Shown here piece by piece: positions 21,417 to 32,689 of a stretch of DNA of 64,000 bases (the first letter of the stretch is position 1; each line of letters starts with the position of its first letter). The position numbers and the translations under genes were made by a program. Source of the stretch: Tetrastigma voinierianum. Its lineage: Eukaryota; Streptophyta; Magnoliopsida; Vitales; Vitaceae. The stretch lies in the NCBI GenBank assembly GCA_016808115.1, contig JAEQBH010005084.1:310001-374000 (forward strand). The letters are read 5' to 3'. The notes under the pieces were generated by a model. It was not told where the DNA came from and made no database searches. It was given only the letters and a program-made list of their open reading frames with translations.

Positions 21417-21423
21417 TATAAAA
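21417..21423 (+). promoter_or_regulatory. TATA box of T1 LTR
   Basis: TATAAAA lies in the context catgcctataaaatgggagg, about 300 bases after the LTR start. It is the probable retrotransposon promoter. Confidence 0.55.
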
Positions 21424-21437
21424 TGGGAGGCCAATTC

Positions 21438-21540
21438 GTAGAGAAAGGAAATGAGGAGGAAAAAGACAAGGGAGAGAAAGGAAAGAAAGAAAGAGAGAGA
21501 GAAGGAGAAAATCAGAGAAAGATGGAGAAAAGGAAATCTG
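21438..21540 (+). repeat. Polypurine tract inside T1 LTR
   Basis: About 100 bases are almost only A and G (gaggaaaaagacaagggag…), following the TATA box. The same tract occurs in the T2 LTRs at 24285-24440 and 38505-38670. It is a leader feature, not the element's priming purine tract. Confidence 0.75.
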
Positions 21541-23322
21541 TGTTCCGACGGTCGAAACTCGTCGACCAAGAATTAAAGTCCGAGGGCTACACTCCAAGAG
21601 GTAGGGATTCTTTCTACTTTGGTTTATTTTCCACCCTAAGGATTGTGTGGTTATGTCTTCGCCTAAGGGGGTTTGTCAATCGACTTCGAAATACGGGAAT
21701 GTCGCCCTATTTCGATCCTATGACCTAGCCAGAGTTTAGGACTAAATCTGGCTGTGGAAACTAAGGAATTCGGACTCGGGTCCTTCATGGAATTGTAGCT
21801 ACATCAATGAATTTGATGTGCTAATCACCCACCTGACTTACAACCCAAGTTACGGTCCATTTCCCAGATCGCCACAACAATAGCTTATTCATATGCCTAG
21901 ATTTTGATCGATTTCAAATTTCATATTGATTTTGGACTGAAATTCTGACTAAGTTTTGGGGATCGTTTCATACGTGTGGGGCCGATGTGTGGCCCGAGTA
22001 TGGTATGTTTGTGCGGCCTATGATGGTCAGAGTGTGGACTGGCCAGGCATCTTGTGCTACAATTGTCAGGAGAACCAAGTCATTTTTGCTTGCTGATTGA
22101 CTTACTTGGGGATGATTGTTGATTGAATGTTGATATATGAACTCTAATATATTGAAATTCAGATGAACTGTTTGGAAGTTATATGCTTTGATATAACTGT
22201 TCATGATACATGATAAATTGTCCATATGGCATGTATTACATATGTGACAAGGAATTGACATGCAATGGCATCATGCATTGCATATGCACCGAGGCATCGC
22301 ATTCATGGGTGTAAGTGCATGGTGCCATCACACACCATCCTTGGTGGTTGATGAGTGGGCTCGAGCACGCAACGGTTCAGAGGAGTTCCAATAGCTCACA
22401 AAGTACTTAAAACTCGTGGTCTGCAAGTAGCAAAGTGTGATAGATACCGTGAAAGCCTCGTATTTTTAGTTATACATATGTGTCCAATCTGAAAGCCCTT
22501 GAAAGTGCAGGAAGGCATGGAAAGCCCGTTACGAGACCCTCTTTGGTGAATTCACCTACCATTACTATAATGAAATGATCCTCTTAGTTGAAACATCCAA
22601 TAAGTTTTGATTTCTAAAAACTGATTTTGTTTCAAAGTGATCACGGATGAAATTCATCGATGATGGGATGTTATCATCATCGCTATGTATCAGGTGATGG
22701 AGATCGTGGATGACTGATTTTTAATCCATTGAGTGAGTCTCATCTCATTTCATGGCATGGCATATAGAATTCCATGATAGAAGTGCATAATCAGGATGGA
22801 ATGGTTTATGTGAATGCAAGCGCGAAGAGATCACGCACTTTAGGTGGGGAGTAGCCTCTTGTGAGTTTACCGCATGACTCACCCTATATGTGATAACATT
22901 TCGCAAAGGCATTGATTCATGGACGTACCTCGTTAGGAGCCGAAAATTGTGAAGAAAGTAGATCAGAAGCTTTGTAACCTTTTCAGAAAAGTATCGATTT
23001 AACAAGTTTTGTAGTTTACGTTTTATATGAGGTTGTAATTAAACTCATAGAAATGTGTTTTGAAAATGACATAAAATGTTTATTGAATGTGAATAAATGG
23101 ATCTCGGTAAATGGGATTGGAAAGTGTGGTATCGAGACACATGATATTCAATGCAATCCCGGCGATCTGATTCACAATTGGGTGTCAAGGCATGTGTATG
23201 TGATACCTAGACTCGATGAATGATCCCAATTAATGGGATTGATGCTGTGGGTCGACATATATGATATCCACGTATTTTCGCAAGTCGACTACAACAATCG
23301 CACTTGGATTGGACGCCACACA

Positions 23323-23908
23323 ACTAGTACTCTAATGTGTTATGGAAACATACTAAGAAGGAATAGATTATCATAACTTAACCCAAAGAAAACTATTAAA
23401 CCAAAGCCTTCCTAAACTTCCAAAGAATTCACTGGGTATGAGATGTCGACAAATCTGCTCCTTTACCATGCACCAAGGAGAGTGACAATGACTCACTAAT
23501 TGATGAAGATCAACTATACTTGTTCATCTAAAACCTTTTATACAAAATAACTTATGGTTTGTAGAGGATAGAACTAATGAGAGGCCATTATGGTGGCCAT
23601 GAAGGAAAACTAAGGTTGTAAGTGAAAAAGAAGTATTTATAAATCCAAAATAAGGTTTTTTTATTATTATTTATGAAAAACTAAGGTTTCTTATGTGCCA
23701 CATCTTTTGGATGTGTAAACTTTAACCCTTTAGTTAAATTTTCTGGCAGGTTAAATGAATTTTAACTTCGACCTTTTATTATCCTAAAATTTGTAGCATT
23801 GTCACGTGTGGTTCAAGTTCCTCTTATCTTCAACATGTTATCTTCTTAATTATATATAAATTGGTATTTCCTAATTTCATATTTTATTTGGAGCAAACTT
23901 AAATCTAT
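23323..23908. other. Spacer between T1 and T2
   Basis: There is no coding frame and no match to other parts of the window. It is AT-rich, possibly host intergenic DNA or an unrecognised element. Confidence 0.5.
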
Positions 23909-24284
23909 TGTAAAACCAGAGAAAAATCTAAGTCTAAAAAAACGGTAAATCTACTTTATTGAAACCCACTTTTCTGTGTATCTCGTATGACGAAACTGGG
24001 ACTTCACCGGCCGAATTTGTCTCAAAATCTAGTTACCCAGCTTGAATATCATCAATTCCAAGATACGACTAAGTTTTTCGAGTAGCACCGGTGTCGAGTG
24101 ACACATGGAGTGGTGCCAAGCATGGCATGACCTGGGGGAGATGGACACAAGGCATGATAGCATGTCAGTAGAAGCACACATGGCACTGGATGAATGGTTC
24201 ATTAGAGCTATACAAGTCATGCTGTAGAAGAGAGAAAGGTGGGGAGTGGGAAAGCTTCCTCACTTTCATCAACTGTGGTTGAAA

Positions 24285-24440
24285 ATCAAAAGGAGAAAGA
24301 AAAGAGCAGTGAACGAGAAAGATATTGGCGTGACAAGGAGAGAGGAGGAAATGGAAGGAAGCTTCCCACTTGGAACAAAAAGAAAATCAAGGGGATGTAT
24401 GAAACAAGGGAGAAAAAGAGACGAAGAGATTTAAAAGGGG
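24285..24440 (+). repeat. Polypurine tract inside T2 5' LTR
   Basis: An A/G-rich run with aaaaggagaaagaaaag and ggagagaggaggaaatgg, homologous to 38505-38670 and 21438-21540. Confidence 0.7.
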
Positions 24441-25309
24441 GTTAAAGTGAAAAGAGTGATTTCGACGCTTCGACTACGGCTCACATTTCCGGGCCCCGAG
24501 AATTAAAGTTTGGTCCACCAACGAGCTATGCGTGGTACCAAATCGGGCTTTGTCAACCTCAAGAGGTAAAATTACTTTTATTCTTAATTAAGAGCCATTT
24601 GAACTGAAGATCCAATTACTGAGGTTGTATGATCACCTGCAGAAACCGTCAGTAAATATCAAAGACGCAAGATCCTATGGTGTAAACCCGAAAATCCTTC
24701 ACCTACAAAATGCAAGCAAACATTAATAGACTCGATCAAATCAAATGAACATTCGAGGTTTGTCCAATGGTTATGGATTTTAAAAGCAAAAAGCTTTGTT
24801 TGAAAAATACACAAGTAAACATCAACGACAAGTTTTCACACTCTGCATTCAGACAGGTGAGGGACTCGAAGGAGGACTTTGACACGGACAGGTGAGTCAC
24901 ATCTCATCCACGCCCGTATTCGAAAGTAGACAAGATATTTATTTGAATGTAGTGTTTATCAGATGTGCACTTAGCGGAGAGCCCTCAGAGAGAACCTCTA
25001 CTAGGCATCGTCACTCCTGTCGTGGGAAAATATTTCAGGTATAAGACGCACATCAGGTGAAGGAACTCATCTGTGACCATAATGGTGAAGAAGAAGGCCA
25101 GATCCTGGCTTATTTTCTAGTTCTGTAACATTCTGGATAGAATATTAAGTTTTGTATATGTAAATGAGAAGTTTTTTAATAAGAACTTATTTTTAGACTT
25201 GTTCAATGTAGTGTTAATAGTTTTCCCAAATTTTATACTGCTAGCAAAATGTGTATAGAGGCAATAGTATGGAATCACCGTGACTGGGTGAGGGTCGGAG
25301 GTGCAAAGG

Positions 25310-26065
25310 CCCAAAAGGCTACCGCGACGCCGCGCTTCAGGGTCGCGACAGCGTTTTCTCCGGTCGCATAAAGCTTTTGCTATGTGTCACGACAATGGCT
25401 TCGTGTCGCGCAGAGGATTCGCCCAGTGCACGTTTCGGGTCGCGACAGTGTTGTTTTTATTCTGGTTTTCTATCGCGACAAGGGTCACCCCTGTGTCAAG
25501 ACAGTGTTTTGTTTTTTGTCATGACAATGTCGCAACAGAGGTCCCTTTGTCGCTATCGAGATGGTCACGACAAGAGGTCCGGTTTGCAACGGAGCTTGGT
25601 TAAGGCCAAGAGATTTCATGTCACGACATAAATTTGTAGTGTCATGACAGGATTTCACTGAGTTATGTCAGAACAGGGTATTCTATGTCGCGATAGAGTG
25701 TGGCCAAGACTAAAGGGCCTCTCTGCTTGGCATAGCATTTCAGGTCATGATGTAGTCATCAAGGGGCTAGGAGTTTCTTCATCGTGACGTAGTTCGCTCA
25801 AGGTGGCTTCGTGGTCGCGACATTTTATGTCGCGACAAAGTATAGCCAAATTAAGTGGTTTTGTGTTGCGACATGGAATTTTATGTCACACATAGTCGGG
25901 CCAAAGATGGGAAGATTTTCCGTCACATCGAGTATTTTTAAAGTGTCGCGACGTAATCGCCTATGTAAGGAGAAATGATGTCACGAAATAGCATTTTTCT
26001 TTCACAAATGTAGTCGGGCCAAGGTAGTGAATTACGTCGCAACATAGCATTTTATGTCGCGACGC
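25310..26065 (+). repeat. GTCGCGAC palindrome array in T2 5' LTR
   Basis: Dense copies of tgtcgcgaca and variants (tgtcatgaca, tgtcacgaca, tgtcgcaaca) occur at about 25342, 25438, 25473, 25520, 25618, 25640, 25687, 25815, 25830, 25943 and 26055. The motif is the same as in AT1 (15641-16570), although the host element belongs to another Ty3 lineage. Other Tekay-like LTRs here (1-387, T3, T4) lack it. Confidence 0.85.
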
Positions 26066-26302
26066 AGTCAAGCAGAATAGGGGAAACTGCGGGGGTCACC
26101 GATGCAGAGACTGTGTCATAAAGCTAGCCACGGTAGAGGCGTACTAACGCCCATGACAGATATGGGCACACATAACAGGAATGTGCATGCTATCGATGTC
26201 AGCATCTACGTATGCACGTTAGAATTCCGCCACTACAAAGACCAACGACGACTGGCCCAATAGCCAAAACAAAACAAAAATGACCCTGATTATGCCATGT
26301 AC

Positions 26303-26315
26303 TTGGTATCAAAGC
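26303..26315 (+). other. Primer-binding site, tRNA-Met type (T2)
   Basis: TTGGTATCAAAGC differs by one base from the standard initiator tRNA-Met site and sits directly after the LTR. Confidence 0.8.
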
Positions 26316-26801
26316 GCGTATATGAATTACCCGAACTCAAGGTTCGTACAAGCATCACAAATGTTAAGGCTTAGGTTTAGATTACTTAGCACCTAATATC
26401 CGATGCCAAAGATCACAATTTGCATCGTGGGTCTGTGCAGTGGATTTCCTAGAGTTTGGGACGTAGCTTGTAATTCATCAGATGCATTGCGTGTTTTGTG
26501 TTAAACATGTTGTGTGATATGTGTGGTGAGTTGTGTGAAAATAAATAAATAAATAATATAAACATGGTGAATTGTATATAAGAAAAGATGAACACTAAGG
26601 TTAGAAAACATAACCTTGGGCGGTTTGGAAAACAAATGAAACATGATAAAGGAATTGATTTGTATTAGTGCTCGCATCATGCACCGGCCAAGAAAAAAAA
26701 CATGAAAAGTGTAAATATGATGTAAAGTCTATTAGCGGGTTAGCCGGCGCACTACTGGTGATAGACTGTAAGAATGTCAAATTGTTATTTGACATGTGTA
26801 G
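26316..26801 (+). other. T2 untranslated leader
   Basis: About 490 bases show no coding frame. The length is almost the same as in T3 (about 520), including a landmark aaccttgggc / aaccttaggg near the middle. Confidence 0.55.
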
Positions 26802-27499
26802 ATGGCAAACAGAGGAAGAGGACGTAGAGGTCGTCCACAAGGCAACAACCAACCACCACCTACTTTGATCAGTTCTCGAGTTACAGATTGCATCGCCATC
26901 ATTATGGCGCGGTCGGTGGTCGCTACCTTGCACCTACCAAGGCAAATGTAGTAGGCCAGGAGGAACCAGAGCAACCTCTAGGGGTTTCAAAGACATCATC
27001 CTCCGCCATACATGAGAGGAGGGGACTCGATGATCAAGACAACCTTGACCATTGAAAGAGGAGTGGATGACACATGAAAAGATCGCGCATGGGTGCTAGT
27101 GATAAAGAGGGTGAGAGCCAACCTTCTTCTAGTTTCCGTAGTTGCCAGGCGACTTCGCTTCGTAGCGATCTCGCGATCAGGTCAAGGCTTATCGTGGCCA
27201 AGGCCATACCAAGGCTTCTAGCCAGTCAGAACCGATGACATGTTATTACTATCACCAATCTGGACACTTTAGACAGATTTCCTCGCAGGCGGATCCTGAG
27301 TTATGGAACATCACAGATTCCAATGGTCAGCGACACGCAAGGCCAACTTGTTCCTCCTACTCCCGCATAGCTGGGGAACCAATGTCGGCCCCAAGGCACT
27401 ATGACAAGCACCTACTATTTCGTTAGACGGTCATATGGGCCGTGGCATACAAGGTCGAGGACGTGGCTCTCAGTCGAGACTTCAAGGACATAAAGTGTC
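26802..27499 (+). pseudogene. gag: Tekay-like gag remnant with internal deletion (T2)
   Basis: Gag starts at ATG 26802 with MANRGRGRRGRPQGNNQPPP, the basic Gly/Arg start usual for this lineage. After stops the frame at 26985-27050 reads RHHPPPYMRGGDSMI and then KTTLTIERGVDDT. This fuses the capsid start directly to the C-terminal linker exactly as in T3, so the capsid core is deleted. The nucleocapsid finger follows at 27236-27290 as CYYYHQSGHFRQIS, in which the second and last Cys of the CCHC knuckle are lost. Gag is therefore non-functional. Confidence 0.75.
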
Positions 27500-27992
27500 T
27501 ACGCCTATTACACCATGGGATCGTTTCACCGATCACTTGCTGTATTGCTGCAAAGCTTTACCATCTCGCCATGTAGCGCAGGATTTTGCTTGATTTTCGT
27601 GCATCGTGATTCATTTATTACGCATCTCGTGTGGAATGTTTCTGGGGCTTATAAAGCTGAATATTCGGGAAATACATCAGACGCTAGTTCTCCCCTAGTG
27701 ATTGTGGTGAGGGCCGATCAAATATGTTAGATCAGGAGTTACAAATCTCAAGGATTCGCCACGGTGGACCTTTCGTGATGGACATATTTGATTGATGTCA
27801 TTCTCGTACGATCGTCAGACACTACACATCTAGTCATTGATCGTGGATCGTAGAGGATTACCGCCTACGCACGGACGATATTCGTGGTGACTTTTCTGGG
27901 CTGTGATAAGCATGATGTTTTACCCTGCATCGCATAACTACTCCCGTGGAATGGACCGCAACGGGTTAGCTAGTGATTGTGAGACAGTAGGA
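27500..27992 (+). pseudogene. pol: Protease region remnant (T2)
   Basis: Eroded frames give DFRAS-FI (27590-27620), in the place of the D[ST]GASHSFI protease site, and a run near 27900-27960 in the place of the FDVILGMDWL motif. Only weak resemblance remains. The call depends on its position between the gag finger and the reverse transcriptase. Confidence 0.5.
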
Positions 27993-28828
27993 GGTGTACT
28001 GAATCAACAAAATTATATCCTAGGATTCTTACCGGCCGTAGCAAAGCTAATGAGGTATAATATTTTAGGCCGAACACAGGGACGTGGTTTTCTGCACAAA
28101 CGACTTATAAGGAATTGAAAATGGTGAATGTCACTTTGACTTAAGGTTTTTGTAAAAGCAAAGTGGGGGGTTTTGATGGTGAAAACTGAAATAAAATCAA
28201 GTAAAATAAGAAAATAATAAAAGAGAGATTCTCAAGTATCGTGATATTTGGATTAGGACTAGGTAACAGAGGTGTTTGCAGTGTCATTTCCCTTTCGCAT
28301 TTGGGAGGATGACCTATGGGCCATCTCCAACCTAAATCTATATGTAGCCATAAAACTAACCCTTATTAAATTTCTTGAAAATGGCATTCACCTGACCGTT
28401 AATGTTCCTACTGGGCTCAAACGAGTCTCCTCACTCACATTACAACGGGTAATAAAATGTATAACTAATGAACATCACGAGATCTAGTAATAAGCATCAA
28501 GTGAGCACTAAAAGATACAAGTACTAAATCCATTCAACATGAATCGAAGGATCAAAACATGAGTTAAAAGGAGAACACAGACGACAGCTGAGTACCGTTG
28601 AAAAACAGTGGGACTTTCATCCCGCTCAGATCCAACAACTAGTAGCCTTCGTCTTCAAGGAGAAAGGGGTTTTAGCCGCTCATCCTCCAAGTTGTCATCC
28701 TCGGAGGGTGTTTGGCTGCCCAGAAAATGGAAAAGAAAATGAAATAAAGTGAAGCGTACAGAAGAAGCCGAGTTCAAAGCTTCCCACAATTTTATTTGAC
28801 ATCGATCCTTTACAATAGCTTGACTGAG

Positions 28829-28836
28829 CTTATATA
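28829..28836 (-). promoter_or_regulatory. TATA box in L2 3' LTR
   Basis: TATATAAG on the - strand, in the same position relative to the LTR start as in L1. The 5' LTR equivalent near 34700 is eroded. Confidence 0.5.
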
Positions 28837-29193
28837 GTGCTCAGAGAGCAAGGGAAATTACAAAAAACAAACCAAAAGCTTATTATATGATAAACAAGAA
28901 ACAAAAAAATGCAACAAAAAGGCCATTGAACCCATAGGAGAGGTGAATGTGGGTTTGAGAGGTGAATAAGTACGCAAGACGACACACAGAAGCAATTCTC
29001 GCAACCGTGGTGAAATTTTAATTTGCGAAATTAAGGTTGCAAAATTTCGCAACCCCGCAAAATTCTCGGCTGTGCCCATGTGCTCGGGCTGGGGGTGTGA
29101 TTGCTTAAAGTGCTACACAACAAACAAATCTGCTTCCACGTGTTAAGGTTTTTACTAATGGCACTTAATGTGCAAATCGGGTTAATTACTACC

Positions 29194-29265
29194 GATTAGT
29201 ACACAAAAAGTGCTCAAAACCTGAAATAAACATGGTCTAAAATAGCACTTTTTGAGCACTAATCA
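29194..29265 (-). repeat. Terminal fold-back hairpin of L2 3' LTR
   Basis: The arms at 29194-29214 and 29244-29264 are reverse complements at 19 of 21 positions, with a loop of about 29 bases. This is the cleanest example of the family's terminal hairpin. Confidence 0.85.
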
Positions 29266-29281
29266 CACCCCCAACCCACAC
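29266..29281 (-). other. Polypurine tract of L2
   Basis: On the - strand this reads GGGTTGGGGGTG directly before the LTR start TGATTAG, the place where plus-strand synthesis is primed in LTR retrotransposons. Confidence 0.65.
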
Positions 29282-29902
29282 ATCATACCTCTTAGCAATG
29301 AAAGAAAGAAAGAGCATGCAAAACAATATCAAAATTATGTTTACAAAAATGGTATTTCAAAAAGGTTGTGAATGAGTAATGCCTAACCCTTAATGAGAAT
29401 CATCAAAACCTAGCCCAATAACCATCTCGAGAGAATGAATGCTATACAGATTGAGTATCAAAAGATTCCTCTGGGTGAATCAACCGTAGACTTCCACCAA
29501 AACCTATGTTTGCTCGATCACCAACAATAAACCGCCAAAACTACACCTCCCAACCAAGCTACTACCATAACCTAGCATGTCGACCGACCTAAATGGTGAC
29601 ATCGTGACCCACTCTTATTCCACAACTCAGGTCAGTAGGGTGCAATGCCGAGAATCAACCTACCAAAGTCCATGTAACAGGATTCACCGATGACTCCCAA
29701 CCAATTAAGGCATGGCACCAAGTCATAAGGATCTTTCGACCACTAACTCTTCTGTGTCTCACCTCGACTAATGATTTCAAACTCCGAAGACCTACAAATT
29801 GTTAAACTCCACCCATCCACCCATGCAGAGGGCACTAAGCTCCAGTGGGTTCCCAACCAATGGGTTTAGTGGCACCAGTTTTAAAGACTTTCACATATAC
29901 CG
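29282..29902 (-). other. L2 internal region, part next to 3' LTR
   Basis: The sequence is non-coding and colinear with L1 4440-5065 (gttgtgaatgagtaatgcc, gtccatgt-, ccaaccaatt). Confidence 0.65.
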
Positions 29903-31325
29903 ATTGCGCCACGTTAGTGTATCGAATCAACAAAATTTATCCTATGCTCGATCGCCAGAAGAAAACTAATGCTAGTGATAATGGCTTCAGCTCCAGAACA
30001 CGTGGATGGGTTTTCTTCAGACAAATGATTCGCAAAGGATTCAAAATGGTGAATTGCCTTGATTTCAAGGCTCGTAAAACAAGGAGTGTATGGTGGCTTT
30101 ACAGTGCTAAAAATAAAATGAAGAAAATAAGAAAAGAACTCCTCAAGCATCGGGCATCGGTTCGAGGTCCTTAGCAACTAAGATCCTGCTCACTGCCGAG
30201 GATGACATAGTCATCTCCTAACGGATCTTCATTTAACTTTAAAAACTAAACCCTAATAATTTTCTTTTAATAGAAAAAACATTTAGTTTAGCATTTATGG
30301 TTCCTACAAGGGAGCAACTCAAAACTCACCCTTCAAGAATTCAATAGGAGACAACCAACTGTGCATCATGAATCTAGTGAAATATCCATCGAACCCAAAA
30401 GCTTGCCAAATACACATTGTGGAGAGCATGCTTAAGAGATTTTAACCTCGTGCTGAAATCCAAATTCTTAACCTACCTCCATGGCTCGTAAAGGGCAACT
30501 AATGGATACGTTGTATCTAAAGCTAAGAATACACTCAACCCCAAAAGCTTGCCAAGTATCACAAAGAAAGTACATCAAAAGCTTTAAACCTAGAGTGCAA
30601 ATTGGGAACCAAAATGTTAAAATCACGTTGAAAAACAGGGGAACCAAAGTTTACCTTAAAACCGCTGGCTTTAAAGAAATTCTCCTCTAAGGGAGTGAAG
30701 AGGTCTAACCAACCATCCTCTGAGTCATTATCCCCAAAGGAGTGTTCAAGTGTACCAGAAAGGAGAGAAAATGAAAGAAAATGGGAGAAAATAAGTCACG
30801 GAACCGCGCCGCTTCTCTATCATTAATCATCGATACAAAGTTCAGACAGACCGAGGCTTAGGTGCTCGGGGCATGGGAAATTACAAAAACTCGAACTAAA
30901 AGCTACAAGGATAATATCGAAAGAAACCAAAAATTGTAAAGAAAAACAACAAATGTGTGAAACGCAGAGAATAGGGTCAGCAGGATGAAAATTCGCCACC
31001 GGGCACCGCTCATCACCGCTGCACGCTCCATCAAGCTCACGCTACTATTCCATTCTTCGCTTGATATTCTTCATTCCCGACTTGGTCAAATTGATAAAAA
31101 CCATATGAAATTGATGGAAATCAACCCGACTTTCATATGACTGATCGACACGACGATTCTGGCTTCCAATTCCCGCAAATACTACAAAACAAATTTCCTA
31201 ATGTGTGATCGAAGTACAATAGTGGACCCAAATGTCAATCGGTTAATTATAACAATTAGTACACAAAAAGCGCTCAAAACCTATTAAAAATAGGGTTCAA
31301 AATAGAACTTTTTGGGCACTAATCA
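29903..31325 (-). mobile_element. Solo LTR of the L1/Tat superfamily inside L2
   Basis: The stretch is a complete LTR of L1 type (right end gggcactaatca at 31325, hairpin 31255-31325, left end with atcaacaaaatttat). It has no internal region. The flanking L2 sequence rejoins cleanly: cacatatacc on the left and cccctcgg…gtttcaagg on the right reproduce the continuous L1 sequence at 5066-5100. It is closer to the L1 LTR than to the L2 LTRs (aaaacctattaaaaatagggttc). Confidence 0.75.
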
Positions 31326-32292
31326 ACCCCTCGGACTGTGCTCAAGTTTCAAGGCAAGCGTTGCAATTTTCTTCTTTTTCTTTTCTTTTCACTTTTTTTA
31401 TTTCGAAGACACATCGTCTTCTTTCTTACGGGGGAATGTCCCTTAACCTATTAAAGGTAGTCACCCAAACTAGGGTAGTTTTCGTGTGCTTAGGAGGTAG
31501 CGCTTTTAGCCTATTGTCAAAACTTGATGTGCACAAAGGTGTGGTTAGACAGAGGTGGGAAAAAAGTCTAAAGCGTTAAGGATTCAATTAATCATCCACT
31601 AACTGCATGAACCAATCTAACATCAATGGGGACTGGATAAATGTTTCAATTTTCAACCCACAAAGGTGTAAAACAAAAAAAAAAAAAAAGGGTGCAAATG
31701 GGCACTTTGAGAAAAGTAAGTCAGATAGTATAACAAATTTTATGCTGAAAACCAACAGCCACCGAACATCAAAAAATGAGTTTGGCCTCTGTACAGAATA
31801 AAAACAGGTGGCTGATGCTACTCTTCGCTAACTCTCCCCCAACCAAATGTCACATTGTCCGCAATGGGGCCTGGATTGGAAAGTTGTGAGAAGGAAGTGC
31901 CACTCGATGAAATGTACTCTGCTTTTTGATAGAGATTTCGCAAGCTTTCCTACGACACTTATTCAATCCGCTTGGGGTTTAAATAAAATGTTAGAGAAGA
32001 AAGAGAGGAAAAAGTGATCTGGCTTGAGAGCATTTTTACAATTACACCTTCATAATAATTTCAAAAATGTTCTTTATGGATATATTTGGATTCTACACTC
32101 TCTAAGCTTTCCAAATATACTAAAAATACCGAAAACGGAGTTCGAGTGAAAAAGTTATGGTCAAAACAAAATTAGGCTACGAAACTCAAAGGGGTCATAG
32201 AATTTCATAATCCATGGTGTATTTATGAGATAAAATTTAACCCGCGAATTAATTGCCTAATTTTTTTTTAATAATAAAAATAAATGAAAAAC

Positions 32293-32337
<45 letters not shown>

Positions 32338-32689
32338 TAAAAGACAAAAACATGAATAGTGAACAATTTGACTGCACAAAACAAAACAAAAAGTAAATGT
32401 GAATAATAAGTGTGCCGCAAAATTTCTCGTAGAATAGCAGGGTCGCGAATTTGCAAGGTTGTGAAATTTTCAGAGCTTCGACCTCCTGGGGCGCAAAATT
32501 TTTACCCAAACTGAAAAAATAAACTCATAAAAGTTTAAGAAAAATTGCAGAAAATTGAAAATTAAGCTAAAAACAAATATTAACTAAAAATTAGAGAAAA
32601 TCTAAAGAGAAAATTAACTAAATCAAAATAAAATAACTATAAAATAAGAAAATGAAAACAAAGCTGGGAGACTGTGTTCCCCCAAACTC
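31326..32689 (-). other. L2 internal region, middle part
   Basis: The sequence is non-coding and colinear with L1 5075-6600. It includes a polypyrimidine tract at 31368-31400, an A run at 31674-31689, a (TA)n run at 32296-32335, and a small cluster of gcaaaattt/gcgaattt motifs at 32410-32500 that matches the motif type in the L2 LTRs. Confidence 0.6.
32296..32335. repeat. (TA)n microsatellite
   Basis: About 20 uninterrupted TA units within L2 internal DNA. Confidence 0.9.

Larger units (their letters stand above)
18080..23322 (+). mobile_element. T1: Tekay-like Ty3/gypsy element, 5'-truncated
   Basis: In order: protease remnant, a shortened reverse transcriptase, RNase H, integrase, the integrase C-terminal tail, a purine-rich tract, and a 3' LTR from 21119 to about 23322. 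The 5' LTR and nearly all of gag are missing. RNase H and integrase motifs (YCDAS, THDMELAA, HPGG, CLTCQ) are of the Tekay/Del type. The long LTR of about 2.2 kb agrees. Confidence 0.8.
21119..23322 (+). repeat. T1 3' LTR
   Basis: The LTR starts TGTGAAACCCGAGAA at 21119, the same start as T2 (38098), T2 5' LTR (23909, TGTAAAACC) and T4 (inverse, 56621). It ends in ttggattggacgccacaca near 23322, matching the GGATTTGGGACGTCACA end at 51241. Internal landmarks are palindromes at 21326-21400, a TATA box at 21417, a purine tract at 21438-21540, and the gcatatgcacc region near 22270. A duplicated block lies at 23095-23290. Confidence 0.75.
23909..26302 (+). repeat. T2 5' LTR
   Basis: The LTR starts TGTAAAACCAGAGAA, and the segments to 24600 align with 38098-38810 (T2 3' LTR): cgaatttgtctcaaa, gtcgagtgacacatgg, aagcttcc-ccacttt, gagaattaaagtt. 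It ends just before the primer site. At about 2.4 kb it is longer than T1 and T4 because the last 750 bases hold a GTCGCGAC array. Confidence 0.8.
27993..29265 (-). repeat. L2 3' LTR
   Basis: The left end reads tgtactgaatcaacaaaatt, and the right end is a terminal actaatca followed by a C-rich tract. It aligns along its length with 33862-35230: ggatgacctat-gtcatctcc, caagtatcgtgatac, tcatcctccgagttgtcatcc. The TATA box is at 28829. AATTTCGC-type motifs lie at 28990-29070. Confidence 0.8.

Noticed and set aside
26303..26315. tRNA gene fragment suggested by TTGGTATCAAAGC
   Set aside because: It is 13 bases complementary to the tRNA-Met 3' end at an LTR edge. No cloverleaf can be formed around it, so it is a primer-binding site.
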